Source of the DNA: Cytophagales bacterium
GTDB lineage: Bacteria; Bacteroidota; Bacteroidia; Cytophagales; Cyclobacteriaceae
NCBI GenBank assembly: GCA_003537495.1
Contig: DPSB01000154.1
Coordinates: 1 to 7,098, forward strand
Direction of reading: 5' to 3'
DNA: 7,098 nt
Shown: in pieces, positions 1 to 6,217 of the stretch
Layout: each line of letters starts with the position of its first letter
Numbering within the stretch: position 1 is the stretch's first letter
Translations under genes and position numbers: made by a program
The notes under the pieces: generated by a model
The model's database searches: none
What the model saw: the letters and a program-made list of their open reading frames with translations, nothing else
What the model was told of the DNA's origin: nothing

Positions 1-1
1 G

Positions 2-370
2 CCCGAGGCCTTTCACAAGTTAAAATGGAATTTTCCAGAAGATATTAGAGCATTAGACTTAACCGTATTGCACTATTTTATAATTGAAAAGATATTAGGC
101 ATCCAAGGTAAAGATCAACGCAAATCCGAGAACATATCATTTGATAGAAGTTTCTCCGATTGTTTAGCCAAAGTAATACGCGAGGAAGTGCAAATGGCAA
201 TCATTACACAAGATATCTCCATTGAAGATGTAAAACGAGTATGCGCCAGTGGTTATACAATGCCACAAAAATCTACCTACTTCTACCCTAAAGTTGTGTG
301 TGGATTATTATTTAGTTCAATTCGCGAGGAAGAGTTTGCTCTTCCTGATTTTGCTCCAGACTTCAAATGA
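2..370 (+). CDS. DUF1015 family protein, C-terminal part (5' end outside window)
   Basis: The reading frame is open from the left edge to the TGA at 368-370, giving the last 122 residues of a longer protein; an in-frame TTG at 68 is an internal codon, not a start, because family-like sequence continues upstream of it (W-N-F-P-E-D-I-R-A-L-D-L-T-V-L-H). The ending, GYTMPQKSTYFYPKVVCGLLF, is the hallmark of the DUF1015 family, as is the preceding stretch with an ALDLTVLHYFIIEKILGI pattern. Family members are soluble proteins of about 400 residues, and no firm biochemical role is known to me. From memory, in Bacteroidota the gene often sits beside serA/serC, the serine biosynthesis genes, but the left neighbour cannot be seen here. 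The last bases overlap the next start as ATGA, so it is translationally coupled to maf and is very probably in the same transcript. Confidence 0.88.
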   Translation, partial: PEAFHKLKWNFPEDIRALDLTVLHYFIIEKILGIQGKDQRKSENISFDRSFSDCLAKVIREEVQMAIITQDISIEDVKRVCASGYTMPQKSTYFYPKVVCGLLFSSIREEEFALPDFAPDFK

Positions 371-1038
371 TCAACCGTCCGCTTATACTTGCCTCCAGTT
401 CGCCTCGCAGGCAATACCTGATGCGTGAGATTGGTTTTTCATTTACAGTACGTGTTCCTGATATTGATGAATCCTTTTCTGCTTCTATGCCCGCGGTAGA
501 TGTTCCGGCCTATCTGGCAGAAAAGAAAGCACGAGTTTTTGAAGCTGACTTACAAGATGAAGTTGTTGTGGCTTCGGATACGGTGGTAATTCTCAATAAT
601 GAAATCCTGAACAAACCAACCGATCGCAACGATGCCATTAACATGCTTTGTAAACTCAGTGGTAAAACACATACGGTTGTAACCGCAGTATGTTTGTTGT
701 CTAAAACGAAATCAATCTGCTTTAGTGATCATACACAAGTAACGTTCCGATCGCTTTCGTTAACAGACATTGAATTTTACATCGATCATTTTAAACCGCT
801 TGACAAGGCTGGTGCATATGGCGCGCAAGATTGCTTACCAGAAAATTTTAATCCTTGCTCAAAAGAAGAAATTGATTTTCTAGATAGTATTGATCGCCAC
901 AACCTGATTGAGCATACCATTACTCAACCCGCAACCGGAAAACGTATCACCATCATTGATAAAATTGTGGGCTCCTACTTCACCGTAATGGGTTTACCAA
1001 TCCATTTGGTCTATCAAAAGTTGAATTCGTTTCAGTGA
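367..1038 (+). CDS. maf: Maf family nucleoside triphosphate pyrophosphatase (probable dTTP/UTP type)
   Basis: House-cleaning enzyme that hydrolyses non-canonical or excess nucleoside triphosphates to the monophosphate and pyrophosphate; cytoplasmic. The 223-residue protein opens with the Maf signature LILASSSPRR (6-15), followed by DE at 34-35, YLAEKKA (49-55), ASDTVV (69-74) with the catalytic-type Asp71, LNKP (81-84), SGKTHTVVTAV (98-108) and DKAGAYGAQ (146-154). Arg14/15, Lys83 and Gln154 line up with the Arg, Lys and Gln that mark the YhdE (dTTP/UTP pyrophosphatase) subgroup, so that specificity is favoured over the YceF type; this is inference. The C-terminal GSYFTVMGLP (202-211) is normal, but about 36 extra residues lie between Gln154 and Gly202, making it longer than the usual 190-200. 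The ATG overlaps the upstream stop (ATGA), which fixes the start, and its own stop overlaps the next start. Confidence 0.95.
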   Translation: MINRPLILASSSPRRQYLMREIGFSFTVRVPDIDESFSASMPAVDVPAYLAEKKARVFEADLQDEVVVASDTVVILNNEILNKPTDRNDAINMLCKLSGKTHTVVTAVCLLSKTKSICFSDHTQVTFRSLSLTDIEFYIDHFKPLDKAGAYGAQDCLPENFNPCSKEEIDFLDSIDRHNLIEHTITQPATGKRITIIDKIVGSYFTVMGLPIHLVYQKLNSFQ

Positions 1039-1967
1039 AGAAGTTAGTAAAGATTATACAAGAACATCTGCGCAGCGATTTTAAACCGCTTTATTATGGT
1101 GCTATTGCCTTGCTGCTGATTATTTCCATAAGCATTAATTATTCCATAAATCTGGAAAATGGAATAATTGATAAACACACCGGCAAATGGATTAGAGCGG
1201 TTTATTATTTTATACTGTATGCCACCGGCTATTATGGTACGTGCTTATTAGTTTCAAGGTTCAATCGCAATTCTTCTTTCTGGGGAACAAGAAATTTCTG
1301 GTTGCTATCATTATTCGGATTACTCGTTTTGTCAATCGACCGCGGCTTTCCCTATTTGCATGACCTTGCATCACTTTTTGATCAGAAGTATAATGGTTAT
1401 ACGTGGTTATTCAGAACAGGCAATCATGCTACCGGTTTCTTTATCATCCTGGTGCCACTTTGGATCTATTATAAAACGATCGACCCAACAAGATCTGGGT
1501 TTTATGGACTCACATCTTCCAGCAATATTAAACCATATGTATATCTGTTGGCGATTGTTGCACCTGTTATAGTGCTCGCGAGTTTTCATCCAAGTTTTTC
1601 CAACTACTATCCCATTTACAAGACTACTAACGTAGCCGAACTTTGGGATTGGCCTTATTATTTACCGGCATTCATCTTTGAATTTCTTTACGGACTCGAT
1701 TTCTTAAATGTCGAATTACTCTTCCGCGGATTCTTTGTGATTGGTTTGGCACAGGTGCTAGGTAAGGATGCAATCCTACCCATGGTAACAATTTATTGTT
1801 ACCTGCATTTCGGTAAACCGATAGGCGAAACTATAAGCTCAATTTTTGGTGGCTACATTTTAGGAACCATTGCGCTTTACACCCGCTCGGTTTGGGGCGG
1901 AGTATTTGTTCATGTAGGCGTGGCCTGGCTTATGGAAGCCGGAGCTTATTTTCAGAAGTTGATTTAG
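1035..1967 (+). CDS. CPBP (CAAX/Rce1-like) family intramembrane protein, variant active site
   Basis: Integral membrane protein of 310 residues with about eight hydrophobic segments, for example near 20-38, 54-74, 86-101, 131-146, 167-184, 208-222, 230-255 and 265-300. The second half carries the CPBP (PF02517-type) signature in order: VELLFRGFF (226-234), Y-x-x-x-H ending at His258 followed by FGKPIGE and SSIFGGYILG, then FVHVGVAWL with His293. Members are intramembrane glutamic-type proteases or scaffold-like relatives; substrates in Bacteroidota are mostly unknown. Two positions differ from the archaeal Rce1 pattern: the first Glu of EExxxR is Val226, and the Asn of HxxxN is Ala297, so peptidase activity is uncertain. 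The start is a GTG overlapping the maf stop (GTGA); no in-frame ATG precedes MKKLV, and coupling to maf supports it. It is the last gene of the plus-strand run. Confidence 0.85.
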   Translation: MKKLVKIIQEHLRSDFKPLYYGAIALLLIISISINYSINLENGIIDKHTGKWIRAVYYFILYATGYYGTCLLVSRFNRNSSFWGTRNFWLLSLFGLLVLSIDRGFPYLHDLASLFDQKYNGYTWLFRTGNHATGFFIILVPLWIYYKTIDPTRSGFYGLTSSSNIKPYVYLLAIVAPVIVLASFHPSFSNYYPIYKTTNVAELWDWPYYLPAFIFEFLYGLDFLNVELLFRGFFVIGLAQVLGKDAILPMVTIYCYLHFGKPIGETISSIFGGYILGTIALYTRSVWGGVFVHVGVAWLMEAGAYFQKLI

Positions 1968-1977
1968 AAAGATCGAA
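1968..1977. other. Ten-base convergent gene junction
   Basis: The stop of the plus-strand CPBP gene (TAG ending at 1967) and the stop of the minus-strand ppa gene (TGA, starting at 1978) are only 10 bases apart. There is no hairpin with a T-run in the gap, so any termination signal for either gene must lie inside the opposing coding sequence, or the two transcripts overlap at their 3' ends. Confidence 0.7.
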
Positions 1978-2508
1978 TCAGTATTTCGTTTTGTAATACT
2001 TCAACGCATCCTCCACGATTTTCATTGCTACTGCTTTTCCTTGAAACTCAGGAACAGTTACCGTTTTGTTTTCAAGCTTCTTATAGCTCTCAAAGAATTC
2101 TTTCAACTCCAATTTATAATGGTTGGCAAACTCGGTAATGTCGGTAACATGGCGCGTGTTGGCATCATTATCGGCAACAGCCAGAATCTTATCATCAGCT
2201 AAGCCCTGATCAACCATGCGCATTACGCCTATTACCCTTGCCGGAACAAAACACAGTGGCCGGATCGGTTCGCGGCATAACACCATAATATCAAGCGGAT
2301 CATTATCCTCGCCCAGCGACTGTGGAATAAACCCATAGTTAGCGGGATAGTGAACAGCCGAATAAAGTACGCGATCTAATTTTAAAAGACCGGTTTCTTT
2401 ATCTACCTCATACTTGGTACGCATACCAATAGATATTTCAATTATAGCATTCACATATTCGGGTGGGTTTGAACCCGCAGGGGCCTCGTGCCAAGGATGT
2501 GCAATCAT
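1978..2508 (-). CDS. ppa: Inorganic pyrophosphatase, family I
   Basis: Soluble cytoplasmic enzyme that hydrolyses pyrophosphate to two phosphates with Mg2+, pulling forward nucleic acid, amino-acyl-tRNA and other pyrophosphate-releasing reactions. The 176-residue length is that of the family. Active-site residues can be matched one by one to the E. coli enzyme with a constant offset of three: Lys32, Arg46, Tyr58, Asp68, Asp70, Asp73, Asp100, Asp105 and Lys107, plus Glu24 in IEIS and Tyr142-Lys143 in FFESYKKLE. The metal-binding signature reads DNDPLDIMV (68-76). The ATG at 2506-2508 is the only sensible start, since the [10 protein letters not shown] opening resembles the short N-terminus seen in Bacteroidota homologues; there is no Shine-Dalgarno sequence. 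It is transcribed alone, behind the terminator of the adaptor gene, and converges with the CPBP gene at its 3' end. Confidence 0.97.
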   Translation of the reverse strand: MIAHPWHEAPAGSNPPEYVNAIIEISIGMRTKYEVDKETGLLKLDRVLYSAVHYPANYGFIPQSLGEDNDPLDIMVLCREPIRPLCFVPARVIGVMRMVDQGLADDKILAVADNDANTRHVTDITEFANHYKLELKEFFESYKKLENKTVTVPEFQGKAVAMKIVEDALKYYKTKY

Positions 2509-2560
2509 AGTTTTTATTTTGGGTCGGCAAGATACACTTTAAAATCTTACGCGATATTGT
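2509..2560 (-). promoter_or_regulatory. Leader/promoter region of ppa (elements not resolved)
   Basis: These 52 bases between the upstream terminator and the ppa start must hold most of the ppa promoter and leader if the gene has its own transcript, which the strong terminator implies. No clear TAnnTTTG element is present: the nearest is TATCTTGC, shortened by one T, about 30 bases upstream of the ATG. A-rich sequence (CAAAATAAAAAC) sits directly before the start, as is common for leaders in Bacteroidota, where A-richness rather than Shine-Dalgarno pairing helps initiation. Confidence 0.35.
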
Positions 2561-2591
2561 AAAAACAAAAAGCCACGCACTTTGCGTGGCT
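2561..2591 (-). terminator. Intrinsic terminator of the sdaAB-tolC-hlyD transcript
   Basis: On the minus strand the sequence forms a perfect 9-bp GC-rich stem, AGCCACGCA paired with TGCGTGGCT (2583-2591 and 2571-2579 in plus coordinates), with a 3-base loop AAG, followed directly by a T-rich run TTTTGTTTTT (2570-2561). It begins 25 bases after the TAA of the adaptor gene and lies 52 bases before the ppa start. This is a textbook Rho-independent terminator. On the plus strand the stem is preceded by A-runs but not followed by T-runs, so it works in the minus direction only. Confidence 0.92.
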
Positions 2592-2615
2592 TCCTATAAC
2601 TTAGAGCAGAGTTAT

Positions 2616-4007
2616 TTACTTACTCTCTTCTTTTGCTTTATCGTCTTTCTTTCCCTCCTGTTTCACCGTAATCTTATCGCCATCTTTCAGGCGTTTGGAA
2701 ACCTCAAGAAACGGCCCCGTAATTACGGTAGCAGAATCAGGCAACCCTGATAAAATTTCAATGTTGTCGTAATCGCTGATACCTGTTTTTACTTCAATCA
2801 TTTTTGCAACTCCGTTATCATTGATAAATACCACAACTTTATCTTGCTTTTTCTCAGCTTTTGGCTTGCTGGAATCGGTTACCTGTGGTCTGTCGTTATC
2901 CTGATTAACAGGCGTCACACTTTTGTCACCTTCTGGTGCACGGGTAGTAACAGCTGCCAATGGTACAGATAGCACATTGTCTTTACGGGTAGTGATGATA
3001 TCCACGCTGGCTGTCATACCCGGACGGAATGGATATTTATTTCCGGTTTTGATTAAATCTTCATACGAAGACTGGAGAATGAGAATGCGTACTTCAAATT
3101 CGGTAATTGCATCAGCCGAAACCTTATCGCGAGCGGTGTTGGCAATGTTGGTAACAAGCCCTTTAAACTCTTTACCGGTGCTGCTGTATGCATCTACATC
3201 AATCAGTACTGAATCACCTAAATGTACACGCACAATATCGTTTTCATTCACGTTCACACGCACCTCCATTTTGTTCAGGTCTGCAATGCGCATCATTTCA
3301 GTACCAGCCATTTGTGCCGTTCCTACTACGCGTTCACCTTGCTTTACATTCAATTTAGATACAGTACCGTTCATAGGGGCAACTACTGAAGTTCTGCGCA
3401 CATTCTCGCGCGACTCCCTTACACCGGCTTCAGTACTACTCACCACATACTTGGCCGCTTCTACCGATTGTTCAGCCGATTTCAAATCGTTGGTAGCAAC
3501 TTTAAAATTTTGCTGCGCCAGTTGCCAGTCGGCTTCTGAAATTACTTTTTCATTCCACAGTTTTTCCTGACGTTCGTAATCTTGCTTAGCACGGGTATAG
3601 GTAGCCTGCGCTCTGGCTAATGATGCTTTAGTTGATTCCAGGTTTGCCAATTGCTGACTTAGCGCGGCTTCAGAACGTTCCAACTGACTGATCACAATAT
3701 CAGGACGAATCTTAACAAGTACAGCACCTTGTTTTACTGAATCACCATCTTCTACGCGTAACTCAATAATCTCACCCGAAACTTCCGGAGCAAGTTTAAC
3801 TTCTATTACAGGCTGCACAGTGCCTGAGGCGCTTACTTTTTCCACAATAGAAACCTTCTTGGCTTTGGCAGCATCAACTTCCAGTGTTTTAGGTTTGCCA
3901 ATCAACCCTGCTGATTTTCCAATAATTAAAAATAGGATAAGAACGGCCACTACTCCGATAATGATGTATAGTGTTTTGTTCGATTTTTTCTTCGTTTGTT
4001 TTGCCAT
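2616..4007 (-). CDS. Periplasmic adaptor (membrane fusion protein) of a tripartite efflux system, HlyD/MacA-like
   Basis: Adaptor that links an inner-membrane pump (ABC MacB-like or RND) to a TolC-type channel. Of its 463 residues, 1-12 are Lys-rich and cytoplasmic, 13-30 form one membrane anchor, 44-103 hold the first beta-barrel/lipoyl halves (PEVSGEIIELRVEDGDSV), 104-205 form a long Ala/Gln/Glu-rich coiled-coil hairpin, then AP-NGTVSKLNVKQGERV (210-227) completes the lipoyl domain and 245-350 is the beta-barrel with FRPGMTASVDI. The hairpin tip contains R146-x3-L150-x6-S157, the RxxxLxxxxxxS motif known from AcrA and MacA for docking to TolC. A charged, Pro/Lys-rich insertion (about 356-388) interrupts the C-terminal membrane-proximal domain, and residues 449-463 are a Lys/Glu/Asp tail. 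It starts 22 bases after the TolC-like gene and is followed by a terminator, so no pump gene follows. The anchored form favours a MacA-like partner, but RND is not excluded. Confidence 0.93.
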   Translation of the reverse strand: MAKQTKKKSNKTLYIIIGVVAVLILFLIIGKSAGLIGKPKTLEVDAAKAKKVSIVEKVSASGTVQPVIEVKLAPEVSGEIIELRVEDGDSVKQGAVLVKIRPDIVISQLERSEAALSQQLANLESTKASLARAQATYTRAKQDYERQEKLWNEKVISEADWQLAQQNFKVATNDLKSAEQSVEAAKYVVSSTEAGVRESRENVRRTSVVAPMNGTVSKLNVKQGERVVGTAQMAGTEMMRIADLNKMEVRVNVNENDIVRVHLGDSVLIDVDAYSSTGKEFKGLVTNIANTARDKVSADAITEFEVRILILQSSYEDLIKTGNKYPFRPGMTASVDIITTRKDNVLSVPLAAVTTRAPEGDKSVTPVNQDNDRPQVTDSSKPKAEKKQDKVVVFINDNGVAKMIEVKTGISDYDNIEILSGLPDSATVITGPFLEVSKRLKDGDKITVKQEGKKDDKAKEESK

Positions 4008-4029
4008 TACAGTTTAGGATAAGGAGTGA

Positions 4030-5472
4030 TTAAAATTCTATGGGTTTGCCTTGGTAAAAGTCCAGCACTTTCTTTTTGAAAATGAAATCGTACTTGGCAC
4101 GAACCAAATCAGATTTAGCCTGAAAGAGCGCGTTCTCGGCAGTTTGATATTCTACAAAGTTAGCGGCACCATTGTCGTAGCGTTGTTTTAACATGCGGAA
4201 GGCTTCATCGCGGGCTGTAACTTGCTTTGTTGCTGATTGATATGTTTTGGAAGATGCAAAGGCATCGTTATAAGCTGATTCTACAGATTGACGCAATTGG
4301 TTATCAATGTCTTTAAGATTAATCTCTGCTTGTTGATTAAAGATAACCGCGCGTTGTACACTTGAACGAGCATTGAAACCATTAAAAATTGGTATCTGCA
4401 GGGAAAGCGATGCTGATTTAGCAAGGTTATCATTTATTTGATCGGCCACTCCATAGCTGTTTACTATACGGCCTGTAGGAACAGTTACATCTCTAAATAC
4501 AGGTGTAGCAGGTGCTACATATCCAATCTGTTGTTGAACTACTTGCTCGCCACCATCTGGTATAAGTCTTGTACCATCAGCAAAACTAGAATAGTTACTG
4601 AAAAGGTTACCGCTAGCCGTTAATCTTGGGTAAAGATTTCCTTTGGAGGCTCTTTTGGCTAATAATGAACTTTGCAATTTTAACCTTGCACTTTTCACTT
4701 GAGGCATAGATTCATAAGCGATCTGATAAATCTCCTCAGAAGTTTGATCCATTACTAATTCGTTTTCAATGTTTAATTGAGGAACTTCAATGTCCAATGG
4801 TGTAGCCGCTGGCAACTGTAGCGCTTGCTTTAATTGTAAAATAGAAAGCGTTAATGTGTTCTCACTGGTTATCAGATTTAGATCATTGGTAGCGTGTTGT
4901 GCTTCCAAATTCAAAACATCACCTTTTGGAACCGAACCTGCCTCAGCCAACTTTCTGGTACGCTCAAGCTGCTGCTGGGTTGTGGCTAATTGTAACTGAG
5001 CATTGGCAAACAACTCTTTATTAAAGATTACACTTGTGTATAATACAATTACATTGAGAATTACATCATTTTTTGCTTTGTTAAAGTCTTCTGTTGCAGC
5101 CTGATTATCTATATTATTCTGTTTATAAGTATTGAAGAGTCTGAACCCATTGAATAGTAACAAAGACGTGTTTCCATTAACATTAAATGAACTAATCCGT
5201 TGAGTAATGAATAAGTTAGTAGTAGGATCAATATTCCGACCCCAATTATTACCATATTGAGCACCTCCGCTAAGAGTTGGTAACATTTGCATTTTAGATT
5301 GTGAGAAATTAATCTCACTGGTCTCCACATTCAGGAGACTTCGTTTTACGTTTAGGTTGTTCTGCAACGCGTAATCAATACACTCTTGCAATGTCCAAAC
5401 TTTCTTTTCCTGTGCATTTGCTGCCCATGCGGTAATCACTAACATGCAGCCTAACAGTAACTTTTTCATCAT
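4030..5472 (-). CDS. TolC family outer-membrane efflux channel
   Basis: Outer-membrane trimeric channel protein that receives substrate from an adaptor-pump complex. The 480-residue precursor has a type I signal peptide (residues 1-20: MMKK, hydrophobic core, ANA cleavage site before Gln21). The mature part shows the duplicated OEP layout: WTLQECIDYALQNN (26-39) opens repeat one, with LLFNGFRLFNTY (105-116) and a helical hairpin through RKLAEAGSVPKGDVLNLEA (173-191); repeat two matches it with QIPIFNGFNARSSV (359-372) and KQRYDNGAANFVEYQTAENA (429-448). The middle, about 290-350, is a Gly/Pro/Val-rich extension typical of surface or strand regions. There are tandem ATG codons; the first, at 5472, is used here, and starting at the second would change one residue only. 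It lies 5 bases after sdaAB and 22 bases before the adaptor gene, so all three are presumably co-transcribed. The substrate cannot be told. Confidence 0.93.
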   Translation of the reverse strand: MMKKLLLGCMLVITAWAANAQEKKVWTLQECIDYALQNNLNVKRSLLNVETSEINFSQSKMQMLPTLSGGAQYGNNWGRNIDPTTNLFITQRISSFNVNGNTSLLLFNGFRLFNTYKQNNIDNQAATEDFNKAKNDVILNVIVLYTSVIFNKELFANAQLQLATTQQQLERTRKLAEAGSVPKGDVLNLEAQHATNDLNLITSENTLTLSILQLKQALQLPAATPLDIEVPQLNIENELVMDQTSEEIYQIAYESMPQVKSARLKLQSSLLAKRASKGNLYPRLTASGNLFSNYSSFADGTRLIPDGGEQVVQQQIGYVAPATPVFRDVTVPTGRIVNSYGVADQINDNLAKSASLSLQIPIFNGFNARSSVQRAVIFNQQAEINLKDIDNQLRQSVESAYNDAFASSKTYQSATKQVTARDEAFRMLKQRYDNGAANFVEYQTAENALFQAKSDLVRAKYDFIFKKKVLDFYQGKPIEF

Positions 5473-5477
5473 AGGTT

Positions 5478-6155
5478 TTATAAAACAATATCCGGTATAT
5501 AAATCACTTCCTTTACCCAGCTTAGACTCCGCAAGTATTCAAATGTTACAGCCTTTATGCCTGAGTCCATTTCTATAACCAAACAGGCTTGATCATTTTT
5601 TCCCTTACGGGAAACAGACATGGTGGCGATGTTACAATCATCATGCGCCAATACGTTGGCTATAAATGCAATACTTCCTTTTTTATCGTCAGCAAAAATG
5701 ATAAGCGTATGGAGTGCAGCGCTGAAGTCGGCTTTAAAACCATTTACTTCGGCAATGTTAATTACCCCACCGCCTTTACTTTCGCCTAACACCTCAACCG
5801 TTCGCTTTCCATGCTTCAGCTTAAGCCTGATTGAGTTGGGGTGCAGCGCAGAGGCATTTCCCACCGACTTAAATGTGTAGTTAAGTCCTTTTGCTTGTGC
5901 TAATTCCAAAGACTCACGAATGCGTTTATCATCCGTTCCAAAATCCATCAAACCGGCAATAATAGCCCGATCGCTTCCGTGCCCTTCATAAGTTCTGGCA
6001 AAAGAGTTGTAAAAGGTAATTTCACTTTCTTCAGGAGTGGCACCCAGAATTTTAATGGCAGCCCGCGCAATACGCACCACCCCGGCTGTATGAGAGCTGG
6101 ACGGACCGATCATAACGGGACCGATCATGTCAAAAATGCTACTCTTTTCAGCCAT
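5478..6155 (-). CDS. sdaAB: L-serine dehydratase, beta subunit (iron-sulfur type, with ACT domain)
   Basis: Beta chain of the two-subunit [4Fe-4S] L-serine ammonia-lyase, which converts L-serine to pyruvate and ammonia in the cytoplasm. The 225-residue length is that of a separate beta chain, not of the fused SdaA form. The SDH_beta domain occupies about 1-145, with the signature IGPSSSHTAG (16-25), a second conserved block TYEGHGSDRAI (55-65) and ALHPNS (103-108). Residues 149-222 form an ACT regulatory domain (HTLIIFADDKKGSIAFIANVL), as in B. subtilis SdaAB, possibly for serine sensing. The cluster-binding Cys residues belong to the alpha chain, which is not in this window. The ATG at 6155 has no Shine-Dalgarno sequence; a small GTTTC/GAAAC hairpin ends six bases upstream. 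The stop is 5 bases before the TolC start. The upstream gap carries the likely promoter. Confidence 0.94.
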   Translation of the reverse strand: MAEKSSIFDMIGPVMIGPSSSHTAGVVRIARAAIKILGATPEESEITFYNSFARTYEGHGSDRAIIAGLMDFGTDDKRIRESLELAQAKGLNYTFKSVGNASALHPNSIRLKLKHGKRTVEVLGESKGGGVINIAEVNGFKADFSAALHTLIIFADDKKGSIAFIANVLAHDDCNIATMSVSRKGKNDQACLVIEMDSGIKAVTFEYLRSLSWVKEVIYIPDIVL

Positions 6156-6160
6156 ACGCG

Positions 6161-6175
6161 GTTTCTAACGGAAAC
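6161..6175 (-). promoter_or_regulatory. Small hairpin just upstream of sdaAB start
   Basis: On the minus strand GTTTC-CGTTA-GAAAC is a perfect 5-bp stem with a 5-base loop, ending six bases before the ATG of sdaAB at 6155. It would fall across the ribosome-binding area of the leader and could modulate initiation. The stem is short and AT-rich enough to arise by chance, so this is listed only as a visible structure. Confidence 0.3.
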
Positions 6176-6217
6176 TTTTAAAAAAGGATTGATTTTGAGG
6201 GTATTTTATATCCCGCA

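Noticed and set aside
788..1091. A 14-bp direct repeat ATTTTAAACCGCTT at 788-801 and 1078-1091.
   Set aside because: Both copies encode F-K-P-L in frame within two unrelated genes; there are no further copies nearby and no flanking structure, so coincidence is the best reading.
367..2508. Maf and inorganic pyrophosphatase as a dedicated pyrophosphate-handling module.
   Set aside because: They are on opposite strands, separated by a membrane protein gene, and both are common housekeeping genes; nothing shows joint regulation.
2509..2560. TATCTTGC as a ppa -7 promoter element.
   Set aside because: It lacks one T of TAnnTTTG and has no TTTG at a suitable distance upstream, so it is not called as a separate feature.
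2923..3570. A 215-codon open frame on the plus strand, antisense to the adaptor gene.
   Set aside because: It is Ser/Thr-rich with no recognisable domain, and the opposite strand has an unmistakable adaptor protein; such shadow frames are expected opposite Ala/Glu/Lys-rich coding sequence.
5109..5330. A 73-codon minus-strand frame inside the TolC-like gene in another frame, which could hint at a frameshift.
   Set aside because: The TolC frame runs unbroken through this stretch with the expected N-terminal family motifs, so no frameshift is needed.
5437..5472. LLGC near the N-terminus of the TolC-like protein, resembling a lipoprotein lipobox.
   Set aside because: The Cys is residue 9, too early for a lipobox after a hydrophobic core; the clear ANA site before Gln21 fits signal peptidase I.
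5589..5880. Two overlapping plus-strand frames opposite sdaAB.
   Set aside because: They lie wholly within the ACT and SDH_beta coding region and show no protein-like conservation signals or initiation context.
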